DNA of 8,102 nucleotides from Candidatus Portiera sp. (GCA_015163845.1 JAAOII010000036.1:1-8102); one strand, 5' to 3'; shown: positions 1-6,767, counted from the stretch's first letter. Program-made: numbers and translations. Notes: a model not told the origin generated them from the letters alone.

Positions 1-993
1 CCCAATAATGCCATCATCGCCTCTTTGATGGTGGAGACCCGAGAGGAATGGCGCACTATAGTCAGGCGCTGTGAAGATGCTGGAGCGGATGGGCTAGAAC
101 TTAATTTTGGCTGCCCGCATGGCATGTGCGAACGTGGCATGGGTTCAGCTGTAGGACAAGAGCCGAAAGTTCTAGAAGAACTACTCAACTGGGTCACAGA
201 AATATCTAACATTCCTGTTTTGGCAAAACTCACACCAAACATAACCGACATAGTTGAACCAGGCATGGCGGCACAAAGAGGTAATGCAGATGGCGTGTCT
301 CTCATTAATACCATCAAGAGTATTGTTGGCGTAGATTTAGACGATTTCATTCCCCTACCTAAAGGGCGTGGTGCATCAAGTAATGGCGGTTATTGCGGAC
401 CAGCAGTTAAGCCCATAGCTATGCACATGGTTGGGGCTCTCAGCAAGACGCCTGGCTTCAAATTGGAGATTTCAGGTATTGGTGGTGTTTCTAACTGGCG
501 TGATGCCGCAGAGTTTATTTCTCTCGGCTGCACTTCGGTGCAAGTATGCACAGCCGCCATGCACTATGGCTACAGAATTGTAGAAGACATGAAAGTAGGA
601 CTCAATAATTATCTCAATAGCAAGGGCTTTGCTTCTGTGAATGAATTACGCGGCAAGGCAATTGAGCAATACAAGGACTGGGGCGACTTGGATATTAATT
701 ATAAATCCATTGCAAAAATCCATGAGGACAAGTGCATAGGTTGTCAGCTATGCTACATCGCCTGTGAAGACGGTTCACATCAAGCCATTTCCATAAAGTC
801 GGCAAACGGTAATCGCGTGCCACAAATAATTGAAGATGATTGTATAGGATGTAATCTATGTTCATTGGTCTGCCCAGTGGATGGCTGTATCACAATGGAA
901 GACAGAGACCCCTCCAGTAGTTTTGATTCATGGAACAAGATGTTAGCGGAGAATAGATTCAATCCAACCGACACAATAATACCTAAAAATTAA
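1..993 (+). CDS. preA: NAD-dependent dihydropyrimidine dehydrogenase subunit PreA, 5'-truncated by the window edge
   Basis: The frame is open from base 1, so the true start lies upstream; TTG 25 and ATG 28 are internal codons, and family members carry roughly 80 more N-terminal residues. PreA reduces uracil and thymine to their 5,6-dihydro forms (or the reverse) in the cytoplasm, working with the flavoprotein PreT. Seen here: an FMN-binding TIM-barrel half with the active-site loop GCPHGMCERGMG (bases 109-144), whose Cys codon at 112-114 matches the catalytic acid Cys of mammalian DPD; a LAKLTPN strand; and a GIGG phosphate-binding turn (475-486). The C-terminus has two ferredoxin-like CxxCxxCxxxC motifs, at 733-765 and 841-873, for two [4Fe-4S] clusters. 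It ends with a tail of about 40 residues. It heads a same-strand cluster with dihydropyrimidinase 45 bases downstream. No preT is visible; it may lie upstream. Confidence 0.94.
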   Translation, partial: PNNAIIASLMVETREEWRTIVRRCEDAGADGLELNFGCPHGMCERGMGSAVGQEPKVLEELLNWVTEISNIPVLAKLTPNITDIVEPGMAAQRGNADGVSLINTIKSIVGVDLDDFIPLPKGRGASSNGGYCGPAVKPIAMHMVGALSKTPGFKLEISGIGGVSNWRDAAEFISLGCTSVQVCTAAMHYGYRIVEDMKVGLNNYLNSKGFASVNELRGKAIEQYKDWGDLDINYKSIAKIHEDKCIGCQLCYIACEDGSHQAISIKSANGNRVPQIIEDDCIGCNLCSLVCPVDGCITMEDRDPSSSFDSWNKMLAENRFNPTDTIIPKN

Positions 994-1038
994 TAGAATT
1001 AACATCGCAAATATTTTTAATATGAGAGAAACACAACT

Positions 1039-2481
1039 ATGAGTATTTTGATTAAAGACGGCATCTTGGTTGATGCCAATGATAGTATTAAGGGAGATCT
1101 ACTAATAGAAGACGGCAGGATTATAAAAGCCGCTGCCAAAATAGATACTTCAGAGGCGAAGCAAGTATTAGATGCCAAGGGCTGCTATGTTATGCCCGGC
1201 GGAATAGACCCCCATTGCCATATGCAGTTACCTTTCATGGGTACAGTTGCTTCAGACGACTTTTTTACTGGCACTCGCGCAGCCCTTGCTGGCGGCACCA
1301 CCACTCAAATTGACTTTATCGTGCCTAACCCAGAGCAATCCATGTTGGATGCTCTCAAGCAATGGAGTGGATGGGCAGAAAAGGCCTGTGCCGACTATAG
1401 CTTCCACATGGCAGTAACCTGGTGGGGCGACAAGACCGCGGCTGAGATGGACGAGATAGTCAACAAGCAGGGTATCAATAGTTTCAAACATTTCATGGCT
1501 TACAAAAACGCCATAATGGTGAATGACGAGATTATGATGAATAGTTTCATCCAGTCACGTGAACTTGGTGCTATATGCTTAATTCATGCTGAAAATGGTG
1601 AGTTGGTAGCACGCAAACAAGAAGAATTACTAGCACAGGGCATAACTGGTCCTGAGGGACATCCCCTCTCCCGTCCACCAGAAGTTGAGGGCGAGGCGGC
1701 CAATCGTGCCATAGTATTCGCAGATGAAGTAGGCGTGCCGGTCTATATTGTGCATACCTCATGCAAACCAGCAGTGGAAGCAATCAGCCGTGCGAGACGT
1801 AAAGGCATGTGCGTGATAGGCGAAGCACTGATTGGGCATCTATTAGTGGATGAGTCAGTTTATTGGAACGAGGACTGGGAGTTTGCCGCAGCCCATGTGA
1901 TGAGCCCACCATTTCGTGCTAAAGGACACCAAGAGGTGCTATGGGACTCCATAAATAACGGCGACCTATCAGTGTTGGGAACCGACCATTGTGTGTTCAT
2001 GCACAAACAAAAAGCCAATGGTAAAGGCGACTTCACCAAGATACCCAACGGCACTAATGGCTTACAAGATCGCATGCATTTATTTTGGAACTTTGGCGTC
2101 AATACTGGACGGATTAACATGAACCAATTTGTAGCTCTCACCTCCACCAACGCAGCCCGCATCTTCAATATGTATCCGCAGAAGGGGTCGCTCATTGAAG
2201 GCACGGATGCCGATGTGGTGGTCTGGGACCCTAAAGCTGAAAGGACTATTTCTGTAAAAGAACATTTACAAAATGTTGATTTCAATGTGTTTGAAGGCAC
2301 CAAGGTTACTGGTATCAATCGTTGGACTATTGCCAATGGCAAAATAGTGTTTGCAGATGGTAAAGCAAATGTTGAAGAAGGTGCTGGTAAGTTTGTAGCT
2401 CGCAAGCCATTTGCCCCAATGTTTGATAATTTACGCACCCGCGTTAAGGTTAGACAGCCACAAGCAGTTGCTCGTAGATAG
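1039..2481 (+). CDS. hydA: Dihydropyrimidinase (D-hydantoinase)
   Basis: This 480-residue protein is of normal length for the family. It is a cytoplasmic, binuclear metal amidohydrolase that hydrolyses dihydrouracil/dihydrothymine to N-carbamoyl-beta-amino acids, the second step of reductive pyrimidine breakdown. All key residues are visible: H59 and H61 in DPHCHM, the lysine to be carbamylated K150 in SFKHFMAYK, Y155, H183 in LIHAENG, H239 in YIVHTSC and D316 in LGTDH. Substrate-binding S289 (MSPPFR) and N337 (IPNGTNG) are also present. The numbering nearly coincides with the Bacillus D-hydantoinase as I remember it. The ATG at 1039 has a weak purine-rich SD (GAGAG, about 10 bases upstream) and begins the usual N-terminal beta-sandwich (ILIKDGILVDAND). 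Hydantoinase and phenylhydantoinase annotations exist for the same family, but the flanking preA and aminotransferase genes favour dihydropyrimidinase. Confidence 0.96.
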   Translation: MSILIKDGILVDANDSIKGDLLIEDGRIIKAAAKIDTSEAKQVLDAKGCYVMPGGIDPHCHMQLPFMGTVASDDFFTGTRAALAGGTTTQIDFIVPNPEQSMLDALKQWSGWAEKACADYSFHMAVTWWGDKTAAEMDEIVNKQGINSFKHFMAYKNAIMVNDEIMMNSFIQSRELGAICLIHAENGELVARKQEELLAQGITGPEGHPLSRPPEVEGEAANRAIVFADEVGVPVYIVHTSCKPAVEAISRARRKGMCVIGEALIGHLLVDESVYWNEDWEFAAAHVMSPPFRAKGHQEVLWDSINNGDLSVLGTDHCVFMHKQKANGKGDFTKIPNGTNGLQDRMHLFWNFGVNTGRINMNQFVALTSTNAARIFNMYPQKGSLIEGTDADVVVWDPKAERTISVKEHLQNVDFNVFEGTKVTGINRWTIANGKIVFADGKANVEEGAGKFVARKPFAPMFDNLRTRVKVRQPQAVARR

Positions 2482-2534
2482 CAGAATAGCGAATAGTGCA
2501 GAGCTAATAGAAATAAACAAAAAGCAAAAAGAAT

Positions 2535-3833
2535 ATGAATAAATCATCAGAAGTAAACTCTCGACATAAAAAAGTCCTCTGGAATAGCCACCTCCTCTAC
2601 TACAAAGACCCACTCGTGCTTGACAAAGGCGAGGGCTTGTATGTGTATGATGAAGATGGCAATAAGTATCTTGATTTTTTTGGTGGCATATTAACAACCA
2701 GTGTGTCGCATAATCACCCAGTCATCCTAGAGAAGATTAAAGAGCAACTGGATAAAATTATCCACACCTCAACTTTATATCCTCATCGCACCTTGGTGGA
2801 GTTGGCAGAGAAAATAGCCGCCTTAGCACCAGGCAATTTAGAAAAGTCCTATTTTACCACCACTGGTAGTGAAGCCAATGATTTGGCAGTATCTGCTGCC
2901 CGCAAGCACACTGGCAATTTTGATATTATGGTTTTACGTCATAGTTATCATGGTGGCACCAGCACTGGCAAGGCAATGACTTCTCAGTTCAACTGGAAGT
3001 TTGACCATTCAGCAGCCATAGCAGGATATAAACAGACGTTGAATGGCTATTGCTACAGATGCCCGTTTAACCTGAAGCCAGAGACCTGCGACACTGCCTG
3101 TGCCCAGGACTTGGAGAATGTCATTAAGACCTCCACCTCAGGAAGAGTTGCTGGCATCATCTTTGAACCAATTCAAGGTGTGGGTGGCTTTATCACTCCC
3201 CCGCCTAATTTCCTCAAGATAGTCAGCGAAATCACCCGCCAATATGATGGCGTGGTCATTGCTGATGAAGTGCAAGGTGGCTTCGGCAGAACTGGCAAGC
3301 ATCAGTTTAGTGTGAGCCATTGGGAAGTGGAACCAGATATGATGACCATGGCTAAAGGCATTGCCAATGGCTTACCCTTGGGTGGCGTAATCGCCACAGA
3401 CAAAGTGGCGAAGTCCATGGATGACGGACCTTTGTTATTCAATACCTATGGTGGTAATCCCATCTCATCTGTGGCGGCTTTAGCAACTATTGAAGTTCTA
3501 GAGAAAGAAGGCGACCCAGAACATTGTCACCAGGTTGGCGAACTATTGATGAATGGGCTGAAGAAAATGGCGGAGAAATACTCCATGATTGGCGAGGTGC
3601 GTGGCAAGGGACTAATGGTTGGTGTTGAGTTGGTCAAAGATAGAACCAGCAAAGAACCAGCTGTTGAAGCGACAGGGCAATTCTTTGAGGCAACCAAGAA
3701 AGCCGGCTTACTCATAGGTAAAGGAGGCATCTATGGTAATGTCATCAGGATTGCTCCCCCTCTCACAGTCAGCGAGGAACAAATTGGCGAGGCATTGGAA
3801 AAATTTGACTGCGCCTTCGCTGAAATCCACTGA
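2535..3833 (+). CDS. Class III PLP aminotransferase, AGXT2-like; probable beta-alanine / 3-aminoisobutyrate transaminase
   Basis: This is a 432-residue fold-type I, class III aminotransferase. Visible PLP-site elements are TTGSEAND (109-116, phosphate cup), HSYHGG with Y138 stacking on the ring, the IADEVQ motif with D244 and Q247, and the Schiff-base lysine K274 in MAKGIANGLPLGG. The C-terminal RGKGLMVGVEL segment is also typical of the class. The overall pattern resembles alanine-glyoxylate aminotransferase 2 / 3-amino-2-methylpropionate transaminase. Its position 53 bases after dihydropyrimidinase suggests that it deaminates the end products of pyrimidine breakdown (beta-alanine, 3-aminoisobutyrate) with pyruvate or glyoxylate as acceptor; that assignment is inference. 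A segment at residues 173-189 carries four cysteines (CxxC-x8-CxxxC), see findings. The ATG at 2535 follows an A-rich stretch with only a weak AAAGAA SD. Other omega-amino acid substrates remain possible. Confidence 0.92.
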   Translation: MNKSSEVNSRHKKVLWNSHLLYYKDPLVLDKGEGLYVYDEDGNKYLDFFGGILTTSVSHNHPVILEKIKEQLDKIIHTSTLYPHRTLVELAEKIAALAPGNLEKSYFTTTGSEANDLAVSAARKHTGNFDIMVLRHSYHGGTSTGKAMTSQFNWKFDHSAAIAGYKQTLNGYCYRCPFNLKPETCDTACAQDLENVIKTSTSGRVAGIIFEPIQGVGGFITPPPNFLKIVSEITRQYDGVVIADEVQGGFGRTGKHQFSVSHWEVEPDMMTMAKGIANGLPLGGVIATDKVAKSMDDGPLLFNTYGGNPISSVAALATIEVLEKEGDPEHCHQVGELLMNGLKKMAEKYSMIGEVRGKGLMVGVELVKDRTSKEPAVEATGQFFEATKKAGLLIGKGGIYGNVIRIAPPLTVSEEQIGEALEKFDCAFAEIH

Positions 3834-3915
3834 TATTAAACTACATTATAGATACTCTGATTATTCCAGGTTTTTGTTGATTTCTTTGTGCTTAGAGAAA
3901 TGCTCAATTTAGATT

Positions 3916-4698
3916 GTGCCTAAGTTTAATGATCTAGACCTCAAAGAGTGGAAACAATCGGATATTCTAACTGATAGTTTATGGCTTATTCCAGAAAGGG
4001 ATAATTCTGGTAAGCATGATGGTAGCTACCATGGCAATTTTATACCTCAAATCCCACGCCAACTTATCCAACGTTATACTAAGAAACATGATACAGTATT
4101 TGATCCGTTCTTAGGTTCTGGAACAACTGCATACGAAGCGGAAAATCTAGATAGATGCTTTATCGGAATTGATATCCAAAATAAGCTTATAAAAGATATA
4201 GAGAAAAAAATTGACCCAGAGACAAAGCACTGCAAATTAATTACTGGCGACAGCACTCAAGTATCTACTTTCAAATTAGTAGATGACACACTGACTGATT
4301 ATCCAAAGGATAAAGTTCAACTTGCAATATTACATCCCCCTTATGCCAACATTATCAAGTTTAGTCAGTTAAAAAATGACTTGTCCAATGCAAGTTCATT
4401 GTCCAATTTTTTAGATAGATTTACTCAGGTAGTTCAAAATACTATTGATATACTTGAAGATAAAGGATATTTGGCAATAGTTATTGGCGACATGTATACT
4501 AAAGGCGAGTGGGTTCCTCTTGGTTTTTACTGCATGAAAGCAACGCAAAAATTGGGACTAAAACTAAAAAGTATTATAATAAAGAATATGGCAGGTAATA
4601 GAGCAAAGCGTAAACAAGAAGGCATATGGCGTTATCGCGCCTTATCTAGCGACTATTACATTTTCAAGCACGAATACATCCTAATTTTCAAGAAATAA
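3916..4698 (+). CDS. DNA methyltransferase (N4-cytosine or N6-adenine type), modification gene of a decayed R-M cassette
   Basis: This 260-residue protein transfers a methyl group from S-adenosylmethionine to a DNA base. The SAM-binding motif I region reads FDPFLGSGTT (residues 62-71), followed by an acidic strand end GIDIQ (84-88). The catalytic tetrad is HPPY (140-143), an uncommon form of the (D/N/S)PPY motif. The N-terminal part (KEWKQSDILTDSLW, then YHGNFIPQIPRQLI) resembles methyltransferases found beside type II restriction genes. I chose GTG 3916 because an in-frame TAG lies at 3910-3912 and no other good start precedes motif I; there is no clear SD. The base modified cannot be settled from the tetrad. 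The gene is AT-rich compared with the genes before it, and only two bases separate its stop from the nuclease remnant at 4701. Confidence 0.85.
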   Translation: MPKFNDLDLKEWKQSDILTDSLWLIPERDNSGKHDGSYHGNFIPQIPRQLIQRYTKKHDTVFDPFLGSGTTAYEAENLDRCFIGIDIQNKLIKDIEKKIDPETKHCKLITGDSTQVSTFKLVDDTLTDYPKDKVQLAILHPPYANIIKFSQLKNDLSNASSLSNFLDRFTQVVQNTIDILEDKGYLAIVIGDMYTKGEWVPLGFYCMKATQKLGLKLKSIIIKNMAGNRAKRKQEGIWRYRALSSDYYIFKHEYILIFKK

Positions 4699-4700
4699 CT

Positions 4701-5040
4701 ATGACAACTCACGTTTTTATTGTAGATCACAGTACATTTAAAGTTCATTTAGAGTATTTGTTTGCTGGAACTGGATCTGGAAAATATGAATCCATTGACT
4801 TTAATAATAATCTTGAAAGTGAACTCAAGTATGGAGCAGAAGCCAATTTGGCAAGCATATATTACTAATAATTTAGGACTAGGGATTAATAAATCATTAG
4901 ATGATGTCATCTTGCAAAAGCAAAAAATCATTGATAGCTTTGAATATTTTAACCAACATAATGAAAATATTAATAAGTTAAAATATGTTGAGTATGCATT
5001 TGATAATGATGATTTAATTTTCAATGAGATTGAATATTAA
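4701..5040 (+). pseudogene. Probable restriction endonuclease remnant, internally deleted and frameshifted
   Basis: ATG 4701 opens a frame starting MTTHVFIVDHSTFKVHLEYL that stops at TAA 4866-4868 after 55 codons. This N-terminus matches, from memory, a family of restriction-endonuclease-like proteins of several hundred residues encoded beside DNA methyltransferases. A second frame covers the remainder: from about ATG 4831 (MEQKPIWQAYITNNLGLGIN) to TAA 5040, ending LKYVEYAFDNDDLIFNEIEY, which looks like the C-terminus of such a protein. The two frames overlap at about 4831-4868 and together give only about 110-125 codons. No PD-(D/E)xK-like catalytic core is visible, so I infer one or more internal deletions plus a frame change. 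The remnant fills the gap between two methyltransferase genes, exactly where a nuclease gene would sit. Alternatively the second frame could be a small intact gene of 69 codons of unknown function. Confidence 0.65.
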
Positions 5041-5043
5041 CCT

Positions 5044-6123
5044 ATGAACTATATAGGTAGCAAGCTATCATTGTTAAGTTTTCTGGAAGAATCTATCAAT
5101 AAGGTTATAGATAATAAATGCAAGATTTTTTGTGACCTATTTGCTGGAACAGGAATAGTAGGAACACACTTTAAGAAACAGGGCTTCAGCATCATAGCAA
5201 ACGATATACAATATTATAGCTATGTCCTTAATAGGAATTGCATTGGCAATCACAAGAAATTAAAATTCTCTAAACTGATTAAGGCCTTCCCGGAAGTTGC
5301 AGAAAGAGATGGTTCCATGCTTTTACCTGATGATGATATAAAAGTCACGGTATGCAATTATTTATCCAAGTTAAAAGGACATAAAGGATTCATCTACAAG
5401 CATTATTGCCACGGTGGCACCCAAGGCAAAGAACAAAGCCGTCAGTATTTTTCTGATGAGAATGGCATGCTATGTGATGCTATCCGCCATAAAATTGAAG
5501 AATGGAAGAATGATAAATTGATTAACAATAATGAGTATTATTTTTTAATTGCTAGTTTAATTAAGTCGGTTGATAAATATGCTAATACTACTTCAGTTTA
5601 TGCTGCTTTCCTAAAAAATATTAAAAATAGTGCCAAGAAAAAACTAATAGTCAAACCAGCTGAATTCTTTATCAATGATCAAGAGCATACAGTCCTAAAC
5701 GATGACATTAATAATTTAGTGGGTAAAGTTAAAGGTGATATTTTTTATTTAGATCCACCATATAATCAGCGGCAGTATGCCACTAATTATCATTTATTGG
5801 AGACAATAGCCAAATATGATAACCCGGCAATACATGGCAAAACTGGACTAAGGGAATATGAGTCACAAAAGTCATCTTATTGTTCTAAAGTACAAGCAAT
5901 GAAATCTTTTAAGCACTTGATACTTCAGGCACAAGCAAGGTATATTTTCTTGAGCTACAATAATGAAGGAATTATGTCTCACCAAGAAATCGAGGATATT
6001 ATGTCATTACGGGGAAAATATGGATATTTCACAAAAGAATACAGCCGCTATAAAGCAGATAATAATAGAGAGTATTTATCCGATAAGACCACAGAGTATC
6101 TGCACTACGTAGTGTGTCACTGA
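5044..6123 (+). CDS. D12-class N6-adenine DNA methyltransferase
   Basis: This 359-residue protein methylates adenine N6 in double-stranded DNA. It has the D12 (Dam/DpnM-like) architecture in the alpha-class order: motif X at the N-terminus (NYIGSK, residues 2-7), SAM-binding motif I DLFAGTG (31-37) followed by NDI (53-55), a long target-recognition region (about 65-225), then the catalytic motif IV DPPY (237-240) in YLDPPYNQRQYATNYHLLETIA. A late F/L-rich strand (IFLSYNNEG, 301-309) matches the usual conserved C-terminal part. It is full length with no frame disruption. It starts three bases after the stop of the nuclease remnant, implying translation from the same transcript. Only a weak GAG lies upstream of the ATG. 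It is AT-rich like its two neighbours. The recognition sequence cannot be read from the protein; with the first methyltransferase it would form a two-enzyme modification set. Confidence 0.92.
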   Translation: MNYIGSKLSLLSFLEESINKVIDNKCKIFCDLFAGTGIVGTHFKKQGFSIIANDIQYYSYVLNRNCIGNHKKLKFSKLIKAFPEVAERDGSMLLPDDDIKVTVCNYLSKLKGHKGFIYKHYCHGGTQGKEQSRQYFSDENGMLCDAIRHKIEEWKNDKLINNNEYYFLIASLIKSVDKYANTTSVYAAFLKNIKNSAKKKLIVKPAEFFINDQEHTVLNDDINNLVGKVKGDIFYLDPPYNQRQYATNYHLLETIAKYDNPAIHGKTGLREYESQKSSYCSKVQAMKSFKHLILQAQARYIFLSYNNEGIMSHQEIEDIMSLRGKYGYFTKEYSRYKADNNREYLSDKTTEYLHYVVCH

Positions 6124-6229
6124 AGGACAAATTGATAAAAATCTACTTTTATTTTTAGTTAAGATTAGCTGTCACCCTACTCATCCTATAAAATGACGGG
6201 CAGTGTTTAGGGATTTTAGTATTTTACTA

Positions 6230-6269
6230 TTAGCTGGATTGAGGCAAGCTTAGCTGGATTGAGGCAAGT
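6230..6269. repeat. 20-bp tandem duplication over the 3' end of the VOC gene
   Basis: Two head-to-tail 20-base units at 6230-6249 and 6250-6269 share the core TTAGCTGGATTGAGGCAAG and differ only in the last base (C versus T). The right-hand unit contains the stop codon and the last six codons of the - strand VOC gene; the left-hand unit is an identical copy just beyond the stop. The direction of change (duplication of coding sequence past the stop) is inferred. Replication slippage would explain it. Confidence 0.9.
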
Positions 6270-6654
6270 TACAAAATATCTCGTGGATATTGCCATCAGG
6301 ATCGGCAAAGAAAGCCGCACGTTGCCCCCAAGGCATATCATCTGGTGAAGTGACGGCAGTGGCACCCTTCTCAAGTAACTCAGTATAAGTGCTATCAACC
6401 TCGGCTGGACTATCAACTATGAAAGCAAGCTCTAGTGCTTGCCCTTGCTTGGCTTCTGTGTAGGACTTATGTTTGGTCACTTGTGACATAACCTCGTTGG
6501 TGGAAATGGCAAAGCGAATACCCGGGTGTTTGAACTCCACATAATTATCCGACATTTCAAATACTACTTCCATGCCCAAGGAATCACGATAAAAGTTCTT
6601 CATCTCAGCGAACTTAGAAGTTATTATCCCCATCATATCAAGTTTTAGTTGCAT
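6250..6654 (-). CDS. VOC-superfamily (glyoxalase/bleomycin-resistance fold) protein
   Basis: This 134-residue single-domain protein has two beta-alpha-beta-beta-beta modules, about the length of E. coli GloA (135). Module 1 begins MQLKLDMMGIITS and continues with helix FAEMKNFYRDSLGME. Module 2 runs from LELAFIVDSPAEVDSTYTELL to the signature AFFADPDGNIHEIF (residues 115-127), whose E125 corresponds to the last metal ligand of glyoxalase I. By eye, M7 sits where GloA has its first His ligand and E75 where it has its second His, so glyoxalase I activity is doubtful. I placed the start at 6654, not at the longer in-frame ATG 6717, because GGAG at 6660-6663 is well spaced for it and the fold begins there. 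It is transcribed towards the methyltransferase cassette and has higher G+C than its neighbours. Its substrate is unknown. Confidence 0.85.
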   Translation of the reverse strand: MQLKLDMMGIITSKFAEMKNFYRDSLGMEVVFEMSDNYVEFKHPGIRFAISTNEVMSQVTKHKSYTEAKQGQALELAFIVDSPAEVDSTYTELLEKGATAVTSPDDMPWGQRAAFFADPDGNIHEIFCNLPQSS

Positions 6655-6659
6655 AATTT

Positions 6660-6663
6660 CTCC
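6660..6663 (-). promoter_or_regulatory. Shine-Dalgarno site that fixes the VOC start
   Basis: On the - strand the sequence reads GGAGAAATTATG, putting a GGAG core five bases before the ATG at 6654. No comparable SD precedes the upstream in-frame ATG at 6717. Confidence 0.75.
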
Positions 6664-6667
6664 ATAA

Positions 6668-6696
6668 TTTATATAGCCCCTTCTATAATTATTCAA
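6668..6696 (-). promoter_or_regulatory. Sigma70-like promoter for the VOC gene
   Basis: On the - strand TTGAAT (6691-6696) and TATAAA (6668-6673) are separated by 17 bases, a good fit to the sigma70 consensus. The predicted transcription start, near 6661, falls almost on the SD, which is too close for a normal leader. The true start may therefore be a few bases off, or the promoter may lie further upstream. This is moderate evidence only. Confidence 0.35.
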
Positions 6697-6699
6697 TAG

Positions 6700-6717
6700 A
6701 TTTGCACCTATTTGCAC
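6700..6717. repeat. Direct repeat ATTTGCAC x2, one helical turn apart
   Basis: ATTTGCAC occurs at 6700-6707 and 6710-6717, a 10-base period that places both copies on the same face of DNA. It lies just upstream of the putative -35 box of the VOC promoter, where an activator could bind. A regulatory role is inference. Confidence 0.4.
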
Positions 6718-6750
6718 TTAAGAGTTTAACATGTTTTACCCAAAGGTAGG

Positions 6751-6766
6751 ATTAATCATGATTAAT
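6751..6766. promoter_or_regulatory. Perfect 16-bp palindrome, operator-like
   Basis: ATTAATCATGATTAAT is a perfect inverted repeat with no spacer. It lies in the divergent intergenic region, two bases before the extended -10-like element at 6768-6776, so a dimeric regulator bound here would overlap or abut the promoter of the lipoprotein gene. No U-tract follows, so it is not a terminator. Its regulator is unknown. Confidence 0.5.
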
Positions 6767-6767
6767 G

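Noticed and set aside
1252..2438. Several long - strand open frames opposite the dihydropyrimidinase gene
   Set aside because: They are antisense shadows of a gene with complete family motifs, have no SD and show no recognisable domains.
3834..3915. Promoter for the methyltransferase cassette
   Set aside because: I looked for paired -35/-10 boxes (for example TTGACT at 3805-3810) but found no -10 at acceptable spacing, so I do not call one.
4749..5024. - strand frame of 91 codons opposite the nuclease remnant
   Set aside because: Its sequence is the reverse of AT-rich remnant DNA, with no SD or recognisable motif; the + strand fragments match a restriction-type protein better.
6171..6212. 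Possible terminator hairpin between the converging genes (CCCTA ... TAGGG, GTCA ... TGAC)
   Set aside because: Stems are only 4-5 bp with loops of about 20-28 bases and no adjoining T-run on either strand.
6218..6230. Small AT hairpin TAGTA-TTT-TACTA
   Set aside because: A five-pair AT stem without a T-tract is too weak to call a terminator.
6655..6717. N-terminal extension of the VOC protein from ATG 6717
   Set aside because: The 21 extra residues precede the fold, overlap promoter-like sequence and the direct repeats, and have no SD, whereas ATG 6654 has a well-spaced GGAG.
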